From positions 44,613 through 108,612 of the forward strand of contig JAFYPU010000007.1 of NCBI GenBank assembly GCA_017547385.1: DNA of 64,000 bases. The letters are read 5' to 3'. The notes under the pieces were generated by a model. That model searched no databases. It was not told the origin of the DNA and worked only from the letters and a program-made list of their open reading frames with translations. The position numbers and the translations under genes were made by a program. Positions 41,182 through 49,925 of the stretch are shown piece after piece. Source of the DNA: Bacteroidaceae bacterium. GTDB taxonomy: Bacteria; Bacteroidota; Bacteroidia; Bacteroidales; Bacteroidaceae. The stretch's first letter is position 1; the number at the start of each line of letters is the position of its first letter.

Positions 41182-42225
41182 ATGGGGCTTTTACTCCTCT
41201 ATTTCTTCACAGCTCTCAGCGTATCATTCTTGTGCTCAATTCTTGAAGCTGTGCTTCTCTCCACACCGATGTCTTTCATCACGATGAAAGAACAGGAAGG
41301 AAACAAGTCGGCTGGATTATTGAAGAAGTACAAGTTGGAAAACGAGAAACCTTTGGCTGCCATTCTTTCACTCAACACCATAGCTCACACCATCGGTGCA
41401 GCCGGCGTTGGAGCACAAAGTAACATTGTGTTTGGCGACGAATACTTTGCCGTTACATCCGCCATTCTCACATTGCTCATCCTTGTTGTTACCGAAATCA
41501 TTCCCAAGACCATCGGTGCCAACTATTGGCGTCAGTTGGCCATCACGGCAGTCCGCATCATTCACGTTTTGGTGCTTATCACCTATCCGTTGGTCATCAT
41601 GTCCGAGTGGATTACACGCCTTGTTTCGCCTCGCAAACAAACCGTGTCTGTGAGCCGTGAAGAAGTGTCGGCCATGGTAACAGTGGGAGCAGAGGAAGGT
41701 GTGCTGGAGAAAAAAGAAAACCGCATGATTCAGAACCTGCTGAAACTCGACGACATCACAGCTCGCGACATCATGACACCCAGTTCGGTGGTCGAAATGG
41801 CAGAAGAGAGCATGACGCTTAAGGAATTCTATCAACATGCCGACTACAGAACTTATTCACGCATCCCCATATACAACGAAGAAAACGACGATTACATCAA
41901 AGGATATGTGCTAAAACAAACCATCTTGGAGAAACTTTCCGAAGACAAATTCAACATGCGTCTCTCAGACATCAGTCGCCCCATTCTCACATTCCAAGAA
42001 ACCGACTCTGTCTCGGACATTTGGGAAACGCTGTTGGCAAAGAAAGAGCACATCTCCATCATCATCGACGAATACGGATGTTTTCGCGGTATCGTATCCA
42101 TGGAAGATGTGATTGAAACCATGCTCGGCACTGAAATCGTTGACGAAAAAGACACAGTAACCGATATGCAAGAGTTGGCCCGCGAACGTTGGCAGGAGCA
42201 ACAAGAAAGCCGACAAGAGAAATAA
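41182..42225 (+). CDS. CNNM/DUF21 membrane protein with paired CBS domains (hemolysin-C family)
   Basis: The 347-residue protein has three to four membrane helices in the DUF21 (CNNM) domain (residues 1-185). It includes LNTIAHTIGAAGVGAQ and VVTEIIPKTIGANYW, which carry the conserved ion-path residues. A CBS pair follows (about 200-325: DIMTPSSVVEMAEES and EYGCFRGIVSMEDVIETMLG), which binds adenylates or Mg-ATP. The C-terminal CorC_HlyC domain found in many relatives is missing; the protein ends in a charged tail. Probably a Mg2+ or divalent cation transporter or sensor. Confidence 0.87.
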   Translation: MGLLLLYFFTALSVSFLCSILEAVLLSTPMSFITMKEQEGNKSAGLLKKYKLENEKPLAAILSLNTIAHTIGAAGVGAQSNIVFGDEYFAVTSAILTLLILVVTEIIPKTIGANYWRQLAITAVRIIHVLVLITYPLVIMSEWITRLVSPRKQTVSVSREEVSAMVTVGAEEGVLEKKENRMIQNLLKLDDITARDIMTPSSVVEMAEESMTLKEFYQHADYRTYSRIPIYNEENDDYIKGYVLKQTILEKLSEDKFNMRLSDISRPILTFQETDSVSDIWETLLAKKEHISIIIDEYGCFRGIVSMEDVIETMLGTEIVDEKDTVTDMQELARERWQEQQESRQEK

Positions 42226-42432
42226 GTTTAAGGCCAACTTTTGATTGTTTCTTCATACCCCCTGCCTCGCTCAACCTTCATCTACGGGGCAGTTGTCTTC
42301 GGTCTGTCTGTCCGTTTGTTAATTCTTACACCATGCGTTTTATTCTGCTTGCCATCTTGCAAGTTCTCAAACCGCTTTGGGGAGTTTTCTTTCTACGTTT
42401 TCGAGTATTTCGATAAGCACTATCGTTAAGTT

Positions 42433-42512
42433 ATCATGCGGATGAAACGTTTGTTTCATCCGCATGATAAGAATGTTTCATCCGCATGGAATATTCATTT
42501 CATCCGCATGAT
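42433..42512. repeat. 22-bp-period array of TTTCATCCGCATGAT units
   Basis: Three direct units of TTTCATCCGCATG(AT) start at 42454, 42476 and 42498, 22 bp apart. An inverted unit (ATCATGCGGATGAAA, 42433-42447) pairs with the first over 15 bp with a 6-base loop. Spacers of 7-9 bp differ. It borders the 3' end of the truncated methylase. The rest of 42226-42432 has no gene I can support. Confidence 0.9.
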
Positions 42513-42515
42513 AAT

Positions 42516-42950
42516 TCAACGATACGGCCTTTCAAAAGAAACGGAAAGCCGTTTTATTGTCTTCCAAATGGCCTTTCGATAACAATTAAGGGACAAGTTC
42601 TGTGAAATTCTCGCACTTCTTATGTTTGCTGCAGCATAAATAAAGAATACAAAAAGGAAGAATCGGATGCCGCGTGCCTGGTAAAAGTCGAGGATATTGG
42701 CGAAGATGCTGAAGGGCGGATTATCGACCACCACGCAGCCCTCGGGGTAGTCGTAGTGTTCGTAGTCTCCGCCGGGATAGAATGGGCGGACGATGGGCAC
42801 ATCGTCTGCGATGTTGTATGCCTCTCGCACATGCTTGAGCACAACGTCATACACTTCCGGCGGCGTGTAGCAGTCGTCGGTGGTCTTCTTTGGCTTGAAT
42901 TTCTCAACAAAGCCGTCGTAGTCGTTGAATTTTTCTTCTTTTTTACCCAT
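42516..42950 (-). pseudogene. Truncated phage-type adenine DNA methyltransferase
   Basis: Residues 1-100 match phage adenine-N6 methylases of Bacteroidales prophages in type: KTTDDCYTPPEVYD, FVRP-like VRPFYPGGDYEHYDY, and the catalytic NPPF tetrad (77-80). After GIRFFLF (about residue 100) the sequence changes to a hydrophobic and then basic tail without family resemblance, ending beside the 22-bp array. The second half of the enzyme is therefore lost. ATG 42950 looks authentic. Probably inactive. Confidence 0.75.
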
Positions 42951-42961
42951 GGTGTTTGAGT

Positions 42962-43183
42962 TTAGTTGTTGTTGTTGTGTTTGTGTCTGTATCTGGTTAA
43001 GGCATCCTTTTTGGAGTAGGCATACACCTCTACACCTTTGATGATAAACTTCGCCAAAGGACGATGGGGTGGTTTTATGGGCTTGATGTCCCTCTTCCTC
43101 TCTGGTTCTTGTGCGTAATAGGGAAGGTCAACGGATAGCATTGCAGCAGCGGCGGCAAGCATGAAAATTCCTCTTTTGCTCAT
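42962..43183 (-). CDS. Small phage-like protein of unknown function
   Basis: 73 residues from ATG 43183 (MSKRGIFMLAAAAAMLSVDL). The frame extends 20 codons further up but that part is A-rich leader. It has a short hydrophobic N-terminus, then a basic segment (KFIIKGVEVYAYSKKDALTR) and a poly-Asn end (HKHNNNN) encoded by simple GTT repeats. It lies 11 bp before the methylase remnant, so it belongs to the same prophage fragment. Confidence 0.5.
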   Translation of the reverse strand: MSKRGIFMLAAAAAMLSVDLPYYAQEPERKRDIKPIKPPHRPLAKFIIKGVEVYAYSKKDALTRYRHKHNNNN

Positions 43184-43270
43184 CTTTTTGTTTTTTTTGC
43201 CCAAAACACTTGCAAGTGTCGTGGGGAGGTTGTAGTTTTGCAAACAAGTTATGTGAAAAGTAGCTTAGAT

Positions 43271-43313
43271 CCGCAAGAACCAGAGGACCCGTTAAGAAGG
43301 TCGGTTCTTGCGG
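43271..43313 (-). terminator. Strong hairpin at the end of the phage head gene remnant
   Basis: Arms CCGCAAGAACC (43271-43281) and GGTTCTTGCGG (43303-43313) pair perfectly over 11 bp. The stop codon of the head-gene frame (43292-43294) lies in the loop. No long T-run follows on the minus strand; on the plus strand TTTCTTATTTTT follows, so it may work better in that direction. Confidence 0.6.
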
Positions 43314-44319
43314 TTTCTTATTTTTCTGATGTGATATGGCTGTTCAAATCCTCTAAGGTGCTCTTCCAATTTGACAAGCCACCAATTATCGTCGTATTCA
43401 ATCTCATAAACCTGGTAGCATCTCACATGACGCTTTTTTTTCTTCATTACATTTCGTTGATTTCTCTCCAGGGACATATCTTTACCTTCGCCCATTTTGC
43501 TGTCTGTTTTATATTTGAGTAAATGTGGATTATTCCACACAAACATCGCGGCACGGATTTCCTCCATGGATTTACAATGAACAAGAAGGCGATCAAGACT
43601 CTTAGAACTGCGAAGAAGCCTTTGTGTTCTTAGATTTCTAAAAACGGCAAGTTCCTTGCTCTTGAAAACAGCTTTGTCTGACAATATCCGCCTGCGCTCA
43701 TAATTTAGCACATCGTAATTACGGCAATTATCCAAGAGCTTTTCCACGCAATTATCTGCAATACGACATTTGTAGCAATTTTGCATCCCGGCATTAAACC
43801 ACCCCATCATCCGGCTTGTGATAGTTCCCTTCTTCCTGTTGAACCCACAGCTTGCGCAATTCTTGGGGAAGTACGGGTGCGACTTGTCGAAGATCTGCCC
43901 CGTCTTGGCAGGGTTGCCACGGAGTCCGCGCTGCGGCTTTTCATCGTCGGCATCATCGGGGAGGTCGGTGATGGGTTCGTCGGTGGCCTCGAGCGAGCAC
44001 TTGCAGTTCCAGCGGTCGCCCGGGCGGTGCTTGTTCCAGAACGGATCGTCGATGGGGCGCGTCAGCTTCATCGCCCAGAAGCGGCGGTGTTGTATTCCGT
44101 TCGCAGCCACGGACCGACATCGTGCGATGCGATACCTTCCACCTCATTCTTCCATTGGTAGAACGGCTTCAGCTTGCCCGCGTCATCCGTGAGCAAGGCC
44201 GCCATCCTCTCGGCCATGGAGTGCACCTTGAAGGCCGCAAACACACCGTTGCTCTGACGATGATAAGCCTGCACAACATCATTCTTCCGGCAACCAAAGG
44301 ACATTGCGACTACAACCAA
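43292..44319 (-). pseudogene. Frameshifted phage head-morphogenesis (Mu gpF-like) gene with a variable C-terminal domain
   Basis: Two frames form one broken gene. The upstream frame (44319 to about 44083) reads FAAFKVHSMAERMAALLTDD and ends WLRTEYNTA. The downstream frame (to 43292) resumes HRRFWAMKLTRPIDDPFW and RPGDRWNCKCSLEATDEP, the C-terminal half of the Mu gpF-like minor head domain. The residues normally between them are missing and the phase changes. The bases GGCGGTG at 44083-44089 suit both flanks, pointing to a deletion at microhomology. Beyond come a Cys-rich linker (NCASCGF, NCYKCRIADNC) and a basic C-terminal domain (VYEIEYDDNWWLVKLEEH, QPYHIRKIR) that recalls phage-borne nuclease-like tails, uncertain. 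Confidence 0.7.
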
Positions 44320-44371
44320 TATGGCATAGCACGTACGAATTTATCATGAACCAAAAGAAGACAAAGCAACA

Positions 44372-44407
44372 ATAAATCCCCACTCCATTAATGGAGCAGG
44401 GATTTAT
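44372..44407 (-). terminator. Terminator of the exported protein gene at 44516
   Basis: ATAAATCCC (44372-44380) pairs with GGGATTTAT (44399-44407) and CTCCAT with ATGGAG inside, with a T-rich continuation on the minus strand. The sequence is closely related to the rplQ terminator at 47338-47372. Confidence 0.75.
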
Positions 44408-44515
44408 CATAACAAAAAGATAGTTATTATCCAATCTAAAGAACTTCTTCCGTTGAAGAAACTGCTTCTGTTGAGACTTTCAAAACTGATGCAGTTAAAG
44501 GAAACAGCGCAACGC

Positions 44516-45637
44516 TTATTCCACTTTCATATACTTTCCTTTCAGCGCTCTGTAACCTTGAATGCCGTCGGCATTATAGACAAACACCTTGGAATGGTCG
44601 GCATACCACAAATTGCCCTTGGCATCGATAAACATCTCGCCGTCGTAGCTATTATTGAAATAGCGGTCGGAAGCACCCGGCCACGCTTTCGGCTCAAGGA
44701 TGTCGGTTTGCAGATTTTTGCTCTTCTTGATGGTGCGATTGTCCACAAGCGAAGCACCATATTCCAAGAAACGGCTTTGCCAATCGCCACCTGTCAGCGC
44801 GAATGCCTTTGTGCCACGGCAAACAAATCTGATAAATTTCAAATCGGACGAGCCCGTGGAAGCCACCTTGGAGAAGCCCGGCACACTGACCATCAGGCTG
44901 TCCATCGCAACAATTGCACCGCCCCGACCATCGTAAGCAAGGAAGCCAAACTCATCATAGCTGTCCGTGTCTCCCGCTATGAATATCTCCGAATAATCCG
45001 CCGGGTCAGTATAGCGCTCGGGGCGCGTTCCGGGGCGATACCTGGTGCTTCTCTTAACGGTGTCAACAGCCAATGTGCTGAAACTCACCATGCCGTCTGT
45101 ACCTATTATATAGATTTGTCCGCCCGACACCACTCCGCTGTAAGCCGATGCCATCCACAGAGGCTGCGGTTTCCCACAATCAAGGTCATAGCACACCGTA
45201 TGGCTGCCAGGGCCGCCCAACAGCAAATGCCGACCGTCCGGTGTGAGTTCCATCCATCTCGGGCTGACACGGTCTGACTTGTAAATAGGGCCGCTGTTCG
45301 TGCTGTTAAACAACCCCTTGCCGGCAATATAATAATAAAGCGTTGTGGCATCACCGGCAATACCCAATATCTTACCGGAGAAAGGGTTCGTGTCGTCCTC
45401 GGACTTGAGCACCACCTTTGTTTCACCCGTAACCTTGTCAACGGCAAAGACATTATCGCCGCTGTTGATATAGAGCGTAGAATTGGTCTCGGCAAATCCG
45501 CACACCTCATTATAAGCCGGAAGTTGCAGCACGGCATATTTACCACTCGGCTTCACAGGTGCAGCCTTAGGTTTGGTTTGCCCCACAACAATAACGGCAA
45601 ACATCAAGAAGACTGAAAGCATTGCGATTCTTTTCAT
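44516..45637 (-). CDS. Exported beta-propeller-like protein of unknown function
   Basis: 373 residues from ATG 45637, giving a signal peptide (MKRIAMLSVFLMFAVIVVGQ); a frame 23 codons longer is rejected. The body is all-beta with repeated strand-turn blocks such as NSGDNVFAVDKVTGETKVVL, SRDGRHLLL-like TPDGRHLLLGGPGSHTVCYD and DAKGNLWYADHSKVFVYNADG, which suggest a WD40- or YVTN-like propeller. No catalytic motif is visible. A TATATTTG -7 box (minus, 45664-45671) lies upstream. It is a single gene between a terminator and a repeat-bearing gap. Confidence 0.7.
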   Translation of the reverse strand: MKRIAMLSVFLMFAVIVVGQTKPKAAPVKPSGKYAVLQLPAYNEVCGFAETNSTLYINSGDNVFAVDKVTGETKVVLKSEDDTNPFSGKILGIAGDATTLYYYIAGKGLFNSTNSGPIYKSDRVSPRWMELTPDGRHLLLGGPGSHTVCYDLDCGKPQPLWMASAYSGVVSGGQIYIIGTDGMVSFSTLAVDTVKRSTRYRPGTRPERYTDPADYSEIFIAGDTDSYDEFGFLAYDGRGGAIVAMDSLMVSVPGFSKVASTGSSDLKFIRFVCRGTKAFALTGGDWQSRFLEYGASLVDNRTIKKSKNLQTDILEPKAWPGASDRYFNNSYDGEMFIDAKGNLWYADHSKVFVYNADGIQGYRALKGKYMKVE

Positions 45638-45663
45638 AACAAACGTTTTAAAATGTGAAAGTG

Positions 45664-45671
45664 CAAATATA
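45664..45671 (-). promoter_or_regulatory. -7 box upstream of the propeller-like gene
   Basis: TATATTTG on the minus strand, 26 bp from the start codon; the nearest TTTG is 24 bp further up, slightly too far for the consensus. Confidence 0.5.
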
Positions 45672-45790
45672 AAGCATATAATGGAAAACAGAAGACAAAA
45701 AGGCAAAAATCAGCCACCTACGCTAACCTTCTGCACTTTTTGCAAGCTTTTCGGAGAATGAAGAAGGCACGCGCCATCAGTTTCACCGCA

Positions 45791-45896
45791 TGACACTCGA
45801 GTATCAAGCGCGAGACACTCGAGTATCAAGTGCGTGAGACTCGAGTGTCAAGTGCGTGAGACTCGAGTGTCAAGCCGAGATACTGCAGTGTCAAGG
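45791..45896. repeat. 22-bp-period array with CTCGAG-centred palindromes
   Basis: Five units start at 45792, 45814, 45836, 45858 and 45879. Each holds a 16-bp palindrome-like core (GACACTCGAGTATCAA, GAGACTCGAGTGTCAA; the last has CTGCAG in place of CTCGAG) and a GTGCGT-like 5-6-bp spacer. The array lies in the 435-bp gap between two minus-strand genes. The rest of that gap (45897-46072) shows no gene. Confidence 0.9.
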
Positions 45897-46072
45897 CGTG
45901 AGAAAACTTCAAAAGCGTATTTTGAACATTCCGAACACAGAATGGCAACAATGTTGGCGATGGTAAAACCGGTAGAAAGTGCTTAAGAGGGAATGCCGCG
46001 ACCAACACCATTGTGTTCGGACAGATTGCCGGCACGTCTGCGGACATTTCGCTAAACCTTAAACTGCTCTCC

Positions 46073-46675
46073 TCACTCCTGCCCTTCCAGCTCTTCTATC
46101 TGCTGCAGTAGTTCGTCGGTGGTGCGAAGCGTTTTGCGGAATTGATAGATGCCTATGCTTCCACCCACCAAGAAACCAATGGCGCCACCGATGAGCACAG
46201 CATGGAGGAGCTCGCCTTGGTACACTTGAAACTTCTCATATACAAACCACGGCACATATACAAGCAAGAAGGGGATGCCAATGCCATACGTCCATCTGAG
46301 CGTTAGGCGTTTGAATTTCAAGGTGGCTTTTCGCACTTCTACCAAACTCCCTTCCATGAAATCTTTGAGGGGGAACTGGTGATACATGTAATAATTGTAG
46401 CCTATCGCGAGAGCAAAAAATGCAACTGAGAAGAGGCAGAAATGCATGGATATGGGAGAGATTCTGGGCAACACCCAGAGGAAGAAGGGTATCATCAGGA
46501 TGCACACAAGGCTTTCCAGCACTAGTTGTCTGCGCAGCTTATGGGCTTTCTCCTTCATCGACCGGCGTATCAGGCGTTCGTTGACAATGGTTTCCTGCTC
46601 CAACTTTTTAGTGAGCAGTTCCAGTTGTGCTTTCATTTCTCGCAGTTCGTTTGAGTCAATATAGTTAGTCATCAT
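46073..46675 (-). CDS. Membrane protein encoded after an ECF sigma factor
   Basis: The 200-residue protein starts with a coiled-coil-like helix (LREMKAQLELLTKKLEQETI). It has about four membrane segments in two pairs (about 55-100 and 130-180) and a short charged tail (TTDELLQQIEELEGQE). No family is recognised. It starts 11 bp after the ECF sigma gene, so it is the usual place of an anti-sigma or sigma-controlled partner, but no zinc or FecR-type anti-sigma domain is visible. The start may be at either of two adjacent ATGs. Confidence 0.65.
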   Translation of the reverse strand: MMTNYIDSNELREMKAQLELLTKKLEQETIVNERLIRRSMKEKAHKLRRQLVLESLVCILMIPFFLWVLPRISPISMHFCLFSVAFFALAIGYNYYMYHQFPLKDFMEGSLVEVRKATLKFKRLTLRWTYGIGIPFLLVYVPWFVYEKFQVYQGELLHAVLIGGAIGFLVGGSIGIYQFRKTLRTTDELLQQIEELEGQE

Positions 46676-46686
46676 GGGGCAGAGAG

Positions 46687-47166
46687 TTATTGGTTCGACA
46701 TTTTCTTGAGTTCTTCTTTGATGCGGTAGAGGTGCACCGACACGTTCTTCACCGTGATGCCCACGATGGCGGCAATCTCCTCATAAGGCATACCTTCGAG
46801 CCAGAGCAACACAATGGCGCGGTCAAAGGGTTTCAGTTGATGGATGCGCTGATAGAGCATCTGAATTTGGCGCGTATCTTCATCGCGGTCGTTGAAGAGG
46901 TCAATGCCCATATCCAAAGGGATACTCGCCGTGCGTTTCTTCTTCCGCTCCTGCGAGATGCAAGTGTTAAAGCTCACACGCCATATCCACGTAGCCGGCC
47001 GGCTCTCGCCCTTGAAATCTCGGAAGCCACGCCACAGGTTGATAAGCACTTCCTGAAAAAGGTCGTTCACTTCATCAGAGTCCTTTGAGAACATGAAACA
47101 CACCGTGTAGATGGTGCTCCTGTGCTTGCGCACCATTTGTTCAAAATCCTGTTCCAATGTATTCAT
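46687..47166 (-). CDS. ECF-type RNA polymerase sigma factor
   Basis: The 159-residue protein has sigma region 2 (FMFSKDSDEVNDLFQEVLINLWRGF, with the ATWIWRVSFNTCIS helix) and region 4 (LPFDR-like LKPFDRAIVLLWLEGMPYEEI, then the helix-turn-helix IAAIVGITVKNVSVHLYRIKEELKK). Only regions 2 and 4 are present, as in group 4 (ECF) factors. It directs RNA polymerase to a small stress or envelope regulon and likely its own operon. TAGTTTTG lies upstream on the minus strand (47223-47230). Confidence 0.9.
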   Translation of the reverse strand: MNTLEQDFEQMVRKHRSTIYTVCFMFSKDSDEVNDLFQEVLINLWRGFRDFKGESRPATWIWRVSFNTCISQERKKKRTASIPLDMGIDLFNDRDEDTRQIQMLYQRIHQLKPFDRAIVLLWLEGMPYEEIAAIVGITVKNVSVHLYRIKEELKKMSNQ

Positions 47167-47337
47167 TGTTTCATTCGTATTAAAAAGAGTGTTTTCTGCC
47201 CATTAGACGCAGCTTGGGGGCACAAAACTACAAAATTTCAGCATTTATTTCAGTGGGAAACTTCTATTACTCAAATGCAGCACATTTTGCGCACCATGCT
47301 CACACACCTCCACTATGCACACCACAACCGCCCTAAT

Positions 47338-47372
47338 ACAAAAAATCCCCACACCAATCGGTGCAGGGATTT
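47338..47372 (-). terminator. Terminator of the ribosomal protein cluster (after rplQ)
   Basis: On the minus strand GGGATTT-like arms (47366-47372 with 47343-47349, extended by the CACC/GGTG pairs inside) are followed by an A-run on the plus strand (47338-47345), that is a T-run in the transcript. It lies 23 bp past rplQ. Confidence 0.88.
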
Positions 47373-47394
47373 ATCTTCAATAAGAATTGTTGGA

Positions 47395-47883
47395 TTAAGC
47401 CTCAGTAGCTTCAGCTGCGGGAGTCTCTGTAGCAGGAGCTTCAGCAACGGGAGCTTCAGCAGCAGCTGCAGACTTCTTAGAACGGCGTGTGCGAGTAGCC
47501 TTCTTCACAGTCTTAGCCATGTTTTCATTGTAGTCAACCAACTCAATGAAGCACATAGCAGCAGCATCGCTGGCACGGAAACCGGTCTTGATGATGCGAG
47601 TGTAACCACCGGGACGATCTGCCACCTTGGTAGCAACTTCCTTGAACAACTCAGTTACGGCATATTTGTCCTGCAAGTAGCTGAACACAACACGACGAGA
47701 GTTGGTGGTATCATTCTTACACTTTGTGATCAGGGGCTCAACGTACTTCTTCAAAGCCTTGGCCTTGGCAACAGTCGTAGTGATTCTTTTGTGCTTAATC
47801 AAAGAGCAAGCCATATTTGAAAGCATGGCCGCGCGATGAGAAGCAGTACGACTGAGATGATTGAATTTCTTATTATGTCTCAT
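47395..47883 (-). CDS. rplQ: 50S ribosomal protein L17
   Basis: 162 residues. [20 protein letters not shown] is the conserved L17 start, followed by the rRNA-binding core to about residue 120. The last 40 residues are an Ala/Glu/Pro-rich tail ([20 protein letters not shown]) that E. coli L17 lacks and that is common in this phylum. It is the last gene of the S10-spc-alpha cluster, 5 bp after rpoA. Confidence 0.95.
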   Translation of the reverse strand: MRHNKKFNHLSRTASHRAAMLSNMACSLIKHKRITTTVAKAKALKKYVEPLITKCKNDTTNSRRVVFSYLQDKYAVTELFKEVATKVADRPGGYTRIIKTGFRASDAAAMCFIELVDYNENMAKTVKKATRTRRSKKSAAAAEAPVAEAPATETPAAEATEA

Positions 47884-47888
47884 TTTCT

Positions 47889-48881
47889 TTATTCTTTATC
47901 TAATTTGTATTTTGAGATATCAGTTCCAAACGAAAGATTCAGACCCTCGAGCAAATCATCAAGCTCAGTGAGCGATTTCTTACCGAAGTTGCGGAACTTG
48001 AGCAGGTCATTCTTGTTGAACTGCACAAGATCACCCAGTGTTTCAACATCAGCCGCCTTCAAGCAGTTGAGAGCGCGAACCGAAAGATTCATCTCTACCA
48101 ACTTGGTGCGGAGCAACTGACGCATGTGCAGCACTTCCTCATCAAACTCTTCGTTCTCGATATTGGCAGAATCGTCCATCGTGATCTTTTCATCAGAGAA
48201 AAGGGCGAAGTGATGAATAAGGATTTTGGCTGCCTCCTTCAGGGCATCCTTCGGGTGAATGGAACCGTCCGTAGTGATCTCTAACACCAGTTTGTCGTAG
48301 TCGGTTTTCTGCTCTACACGGAAAGGCTCTACGGCATACTTTACATTACGGATGGGGGTGTAAATAGAATCGATAGGAATTGTATTGACATCTTCGCAGA
48401 AATCGCGGTTTTCATCAGCAGGCACGTATCCACGTCCCTTGTTGATGGAAAGCTCAATCTGCATGGTTGCCTTTGAATCTAAATGACAAATCACTAATTC
48501 AGGATTTAACACTTCAAATCCAGTGAGATATTTGTTGATATCACCGGCCTTGAACTCTGTTGAGTTTGAGATGGTGATGGCAACTTTCTCTGTCTCGAAT
48601 TCTTCTACTAACTGTCTGAAGCGCACTTGCTTCAGGTTGAGGATAATGTTGGTAACGTCTTCCCGAACTCCGGGTACAGAAGCGAACTCGTGCTCCACAC
48701 CGTCAATCTTGATGGTGTTGATGGCGAAACCTTCCAACGAGGAAAGCAGGATGCGACGCAAAGCATTACCTATGGTAGTGCCGAAGCCCGGCTCCAAAGG
48801 ACGGAATTCAAACTTTCCGAACTTGGAGTCGCTCTCCAACATTATCACCTTATCAGGTTTTTGAAATGCTAATATCGCCAT
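47889..48881 (-). CDS. rpoA: RNA polymerase alpha subunit
   Basis: 330 residues. The N-terminal domain starts polymerase assembly ([20 protein letters not shown], about residues 33-52). A linker of about 20 residues leads to the C-terminal DNA-binding domain ([20 protein letters not shown] and [15 protein letters not shown], two helix-hairpin-helix segments). Length and position between rpsD and rplQ are standard. Confidence 0.97.
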   Translation of the reverse strand: MAILAFQKPDKVIMLESDSKFGKFEFRPLEPGFGTTIGNALRRILLSSLEGFAINTIKIDGVEHEFASVPGVREDVTNIILNLKQVRFRQLVEEFETEKVAITISNSTEFKAGDINKYLTGFEVLNPELVICHLDSKATMQIELSINKGRGYVPADENRDFCEDVNTIPIDSIYTPIRNVKYAVEPFRVEQKTDYDKLVLEITTDGSIHPKDALKEAAKILIHHFALFSDEKITMDDSANIENEEFDEEVLHMRQLLRTKLVEMNLSVRALNCLKAADVETLGDLVQFNKNDLLKFRNFGKKSLTELDDLLEGLNLSFGTDISKYKLDKE

Positions 48882-48891
48882 GAATTAATTA

Positions 48892-49497
48892 TTATTTAGA
48901 GTACAACTCGACAATCAATTGTTCTTTAATGTTCTCAGGAATGTCAGCACGCTCAGGCTTGTGCAACAACTTACCGGACTTAGTGGCTTCGTCCCACTCA
49001 ATCCAAGGATACTTGCTGTGATTGAAACCTGCGAGAGCATCTGCGATAACTTCCAAAGACTTTGAACGCTCGCGAACGCTGACAATCTGACCGGGCTTAA
49101 CGCTGAATGAAGCAATGTTCACCACTTTGCCATCCACACAGATGTGCTTGTGGTTCACAAGCTGACGCGCAGCGGCACGAGTAGGAGCAATACCCAAACG
49201 ATAAACAACGTTGTCCAAACGGCACTCCAAATTCTGAAGCAGGATTTCACCAGTAATACCGCTGGCAGAAGCTGCCTTCTCGAACATGTTGCGGAATTGC
49301 TTTTCAAGTACACCATAAGTGTATTTAGCTTTCTGCTTTTCAGCCAACATGATGCCATATTCAGATGTCTTGCGACGGCGGTTGTTGCCATGTTGTCCGG
49401 GAGGATAGTTACGCTTTGAGAGAACTTTGTCTGCTCCAAAGATTGCCTCACCAAACTTACGAGCAATGCGAGACTTAGGTCCAATATATCTTGCCAT
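48892..49497 (-). CDS. rpsD: 30S ribosomal protein S4
   Basis: 201 residues. [17 protein letters not shown] begins the protein, and the S4 RNA-binding motif is [20 protein letters not shown]. The N-terminal region has no cysteine cluster, so this is the zinc-free form. S4 nucleates 30S assembly on 16S rRNA and in many bacteria represses its own operon. Confidence 0.97.
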   Translation of the reverse strand: MARYIGPKSRIARKFGEAIFGADKVLSKRNYPPGQHGNNRRRKTSEYGIMLAEKQKAKYTYGVLEKQFRNMFEKAASASGITGEILLQNLECRLDNVVYRLGIAPTRAAARQLVNHKHICVDGKVVNIASFSVKPGQIVSVRERSKSLEVIADALAGFNHSKYPWIEWDEATKSGKLLHKPERADIPENIKEQLIVELYSK

Positions 49498-49526
49498 AAT
49501 TCTGTTTTTTTCTTTTCAACAATACA

Positions 49527-49916
49527 TTATACTCTTCTTCTCTTCGGAGGACGGCAACCGTTGTGGGGAAGCGGAGTTACGTCGATAATCTCTGTTACTT
49601 CAATTCCAGAACCATGTACGGCACGGATAGCAGATTCGCGACCATTTCCGGGACCCTTAACGTAAGCCTTTACCTTGCGGAGACCAAGATCAAAAGCTAC
49701 CTTGGCACAATCCTGAGCAGCCATCTGAGCAGCGTAAGGAGTGTTCTTCTTTGAACCACGGAAGCCCATCTTACCGGCAGAAGACCAAGAGATCACTTGA
49801 CCTTCACCATTGGCCAAAGACACAATGATATTATTGAAAGAACTGTGAACATGCAATTGTCCGACAGCATCAATCTTTACGTTTCTTTTCTTAGTTGAAA
49901 CTGATTTCTTTGCCAT
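49527..49916 (-). CDS. rpsK: 30S ribosomal protein S11
   Basis: 129 residues with the S11 hallmark [20 protein letters not shown] and the basic end [10 protein letters not shown]. It lies on the 30S platform near the mRNA exit. It is 10 bp after rpsM. Confidence 0.97.
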   Translation of the reverse strand: MAKKSVSTKKRNVKIDAVGQLHVHSSFNNIIVSLANGEGQVISWSSAGKMGFRGSKKNTPYAAQMAAQDCAKVAFDLGLRKVKAYVKGPGNGRESAIRAVHGSGIEVTEIIDVTPLPHNGCRPPKRRRV

Positions 49917-49925
49917 ATCTATTTA

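Noticed and set aside
45791-45896. CRISPR array
   Set aside because: Repeats of 16 bp with 5-6-bp spacers are far too short, spacers are not unique, and no cas genes are present. The same holds for 42433-42512.
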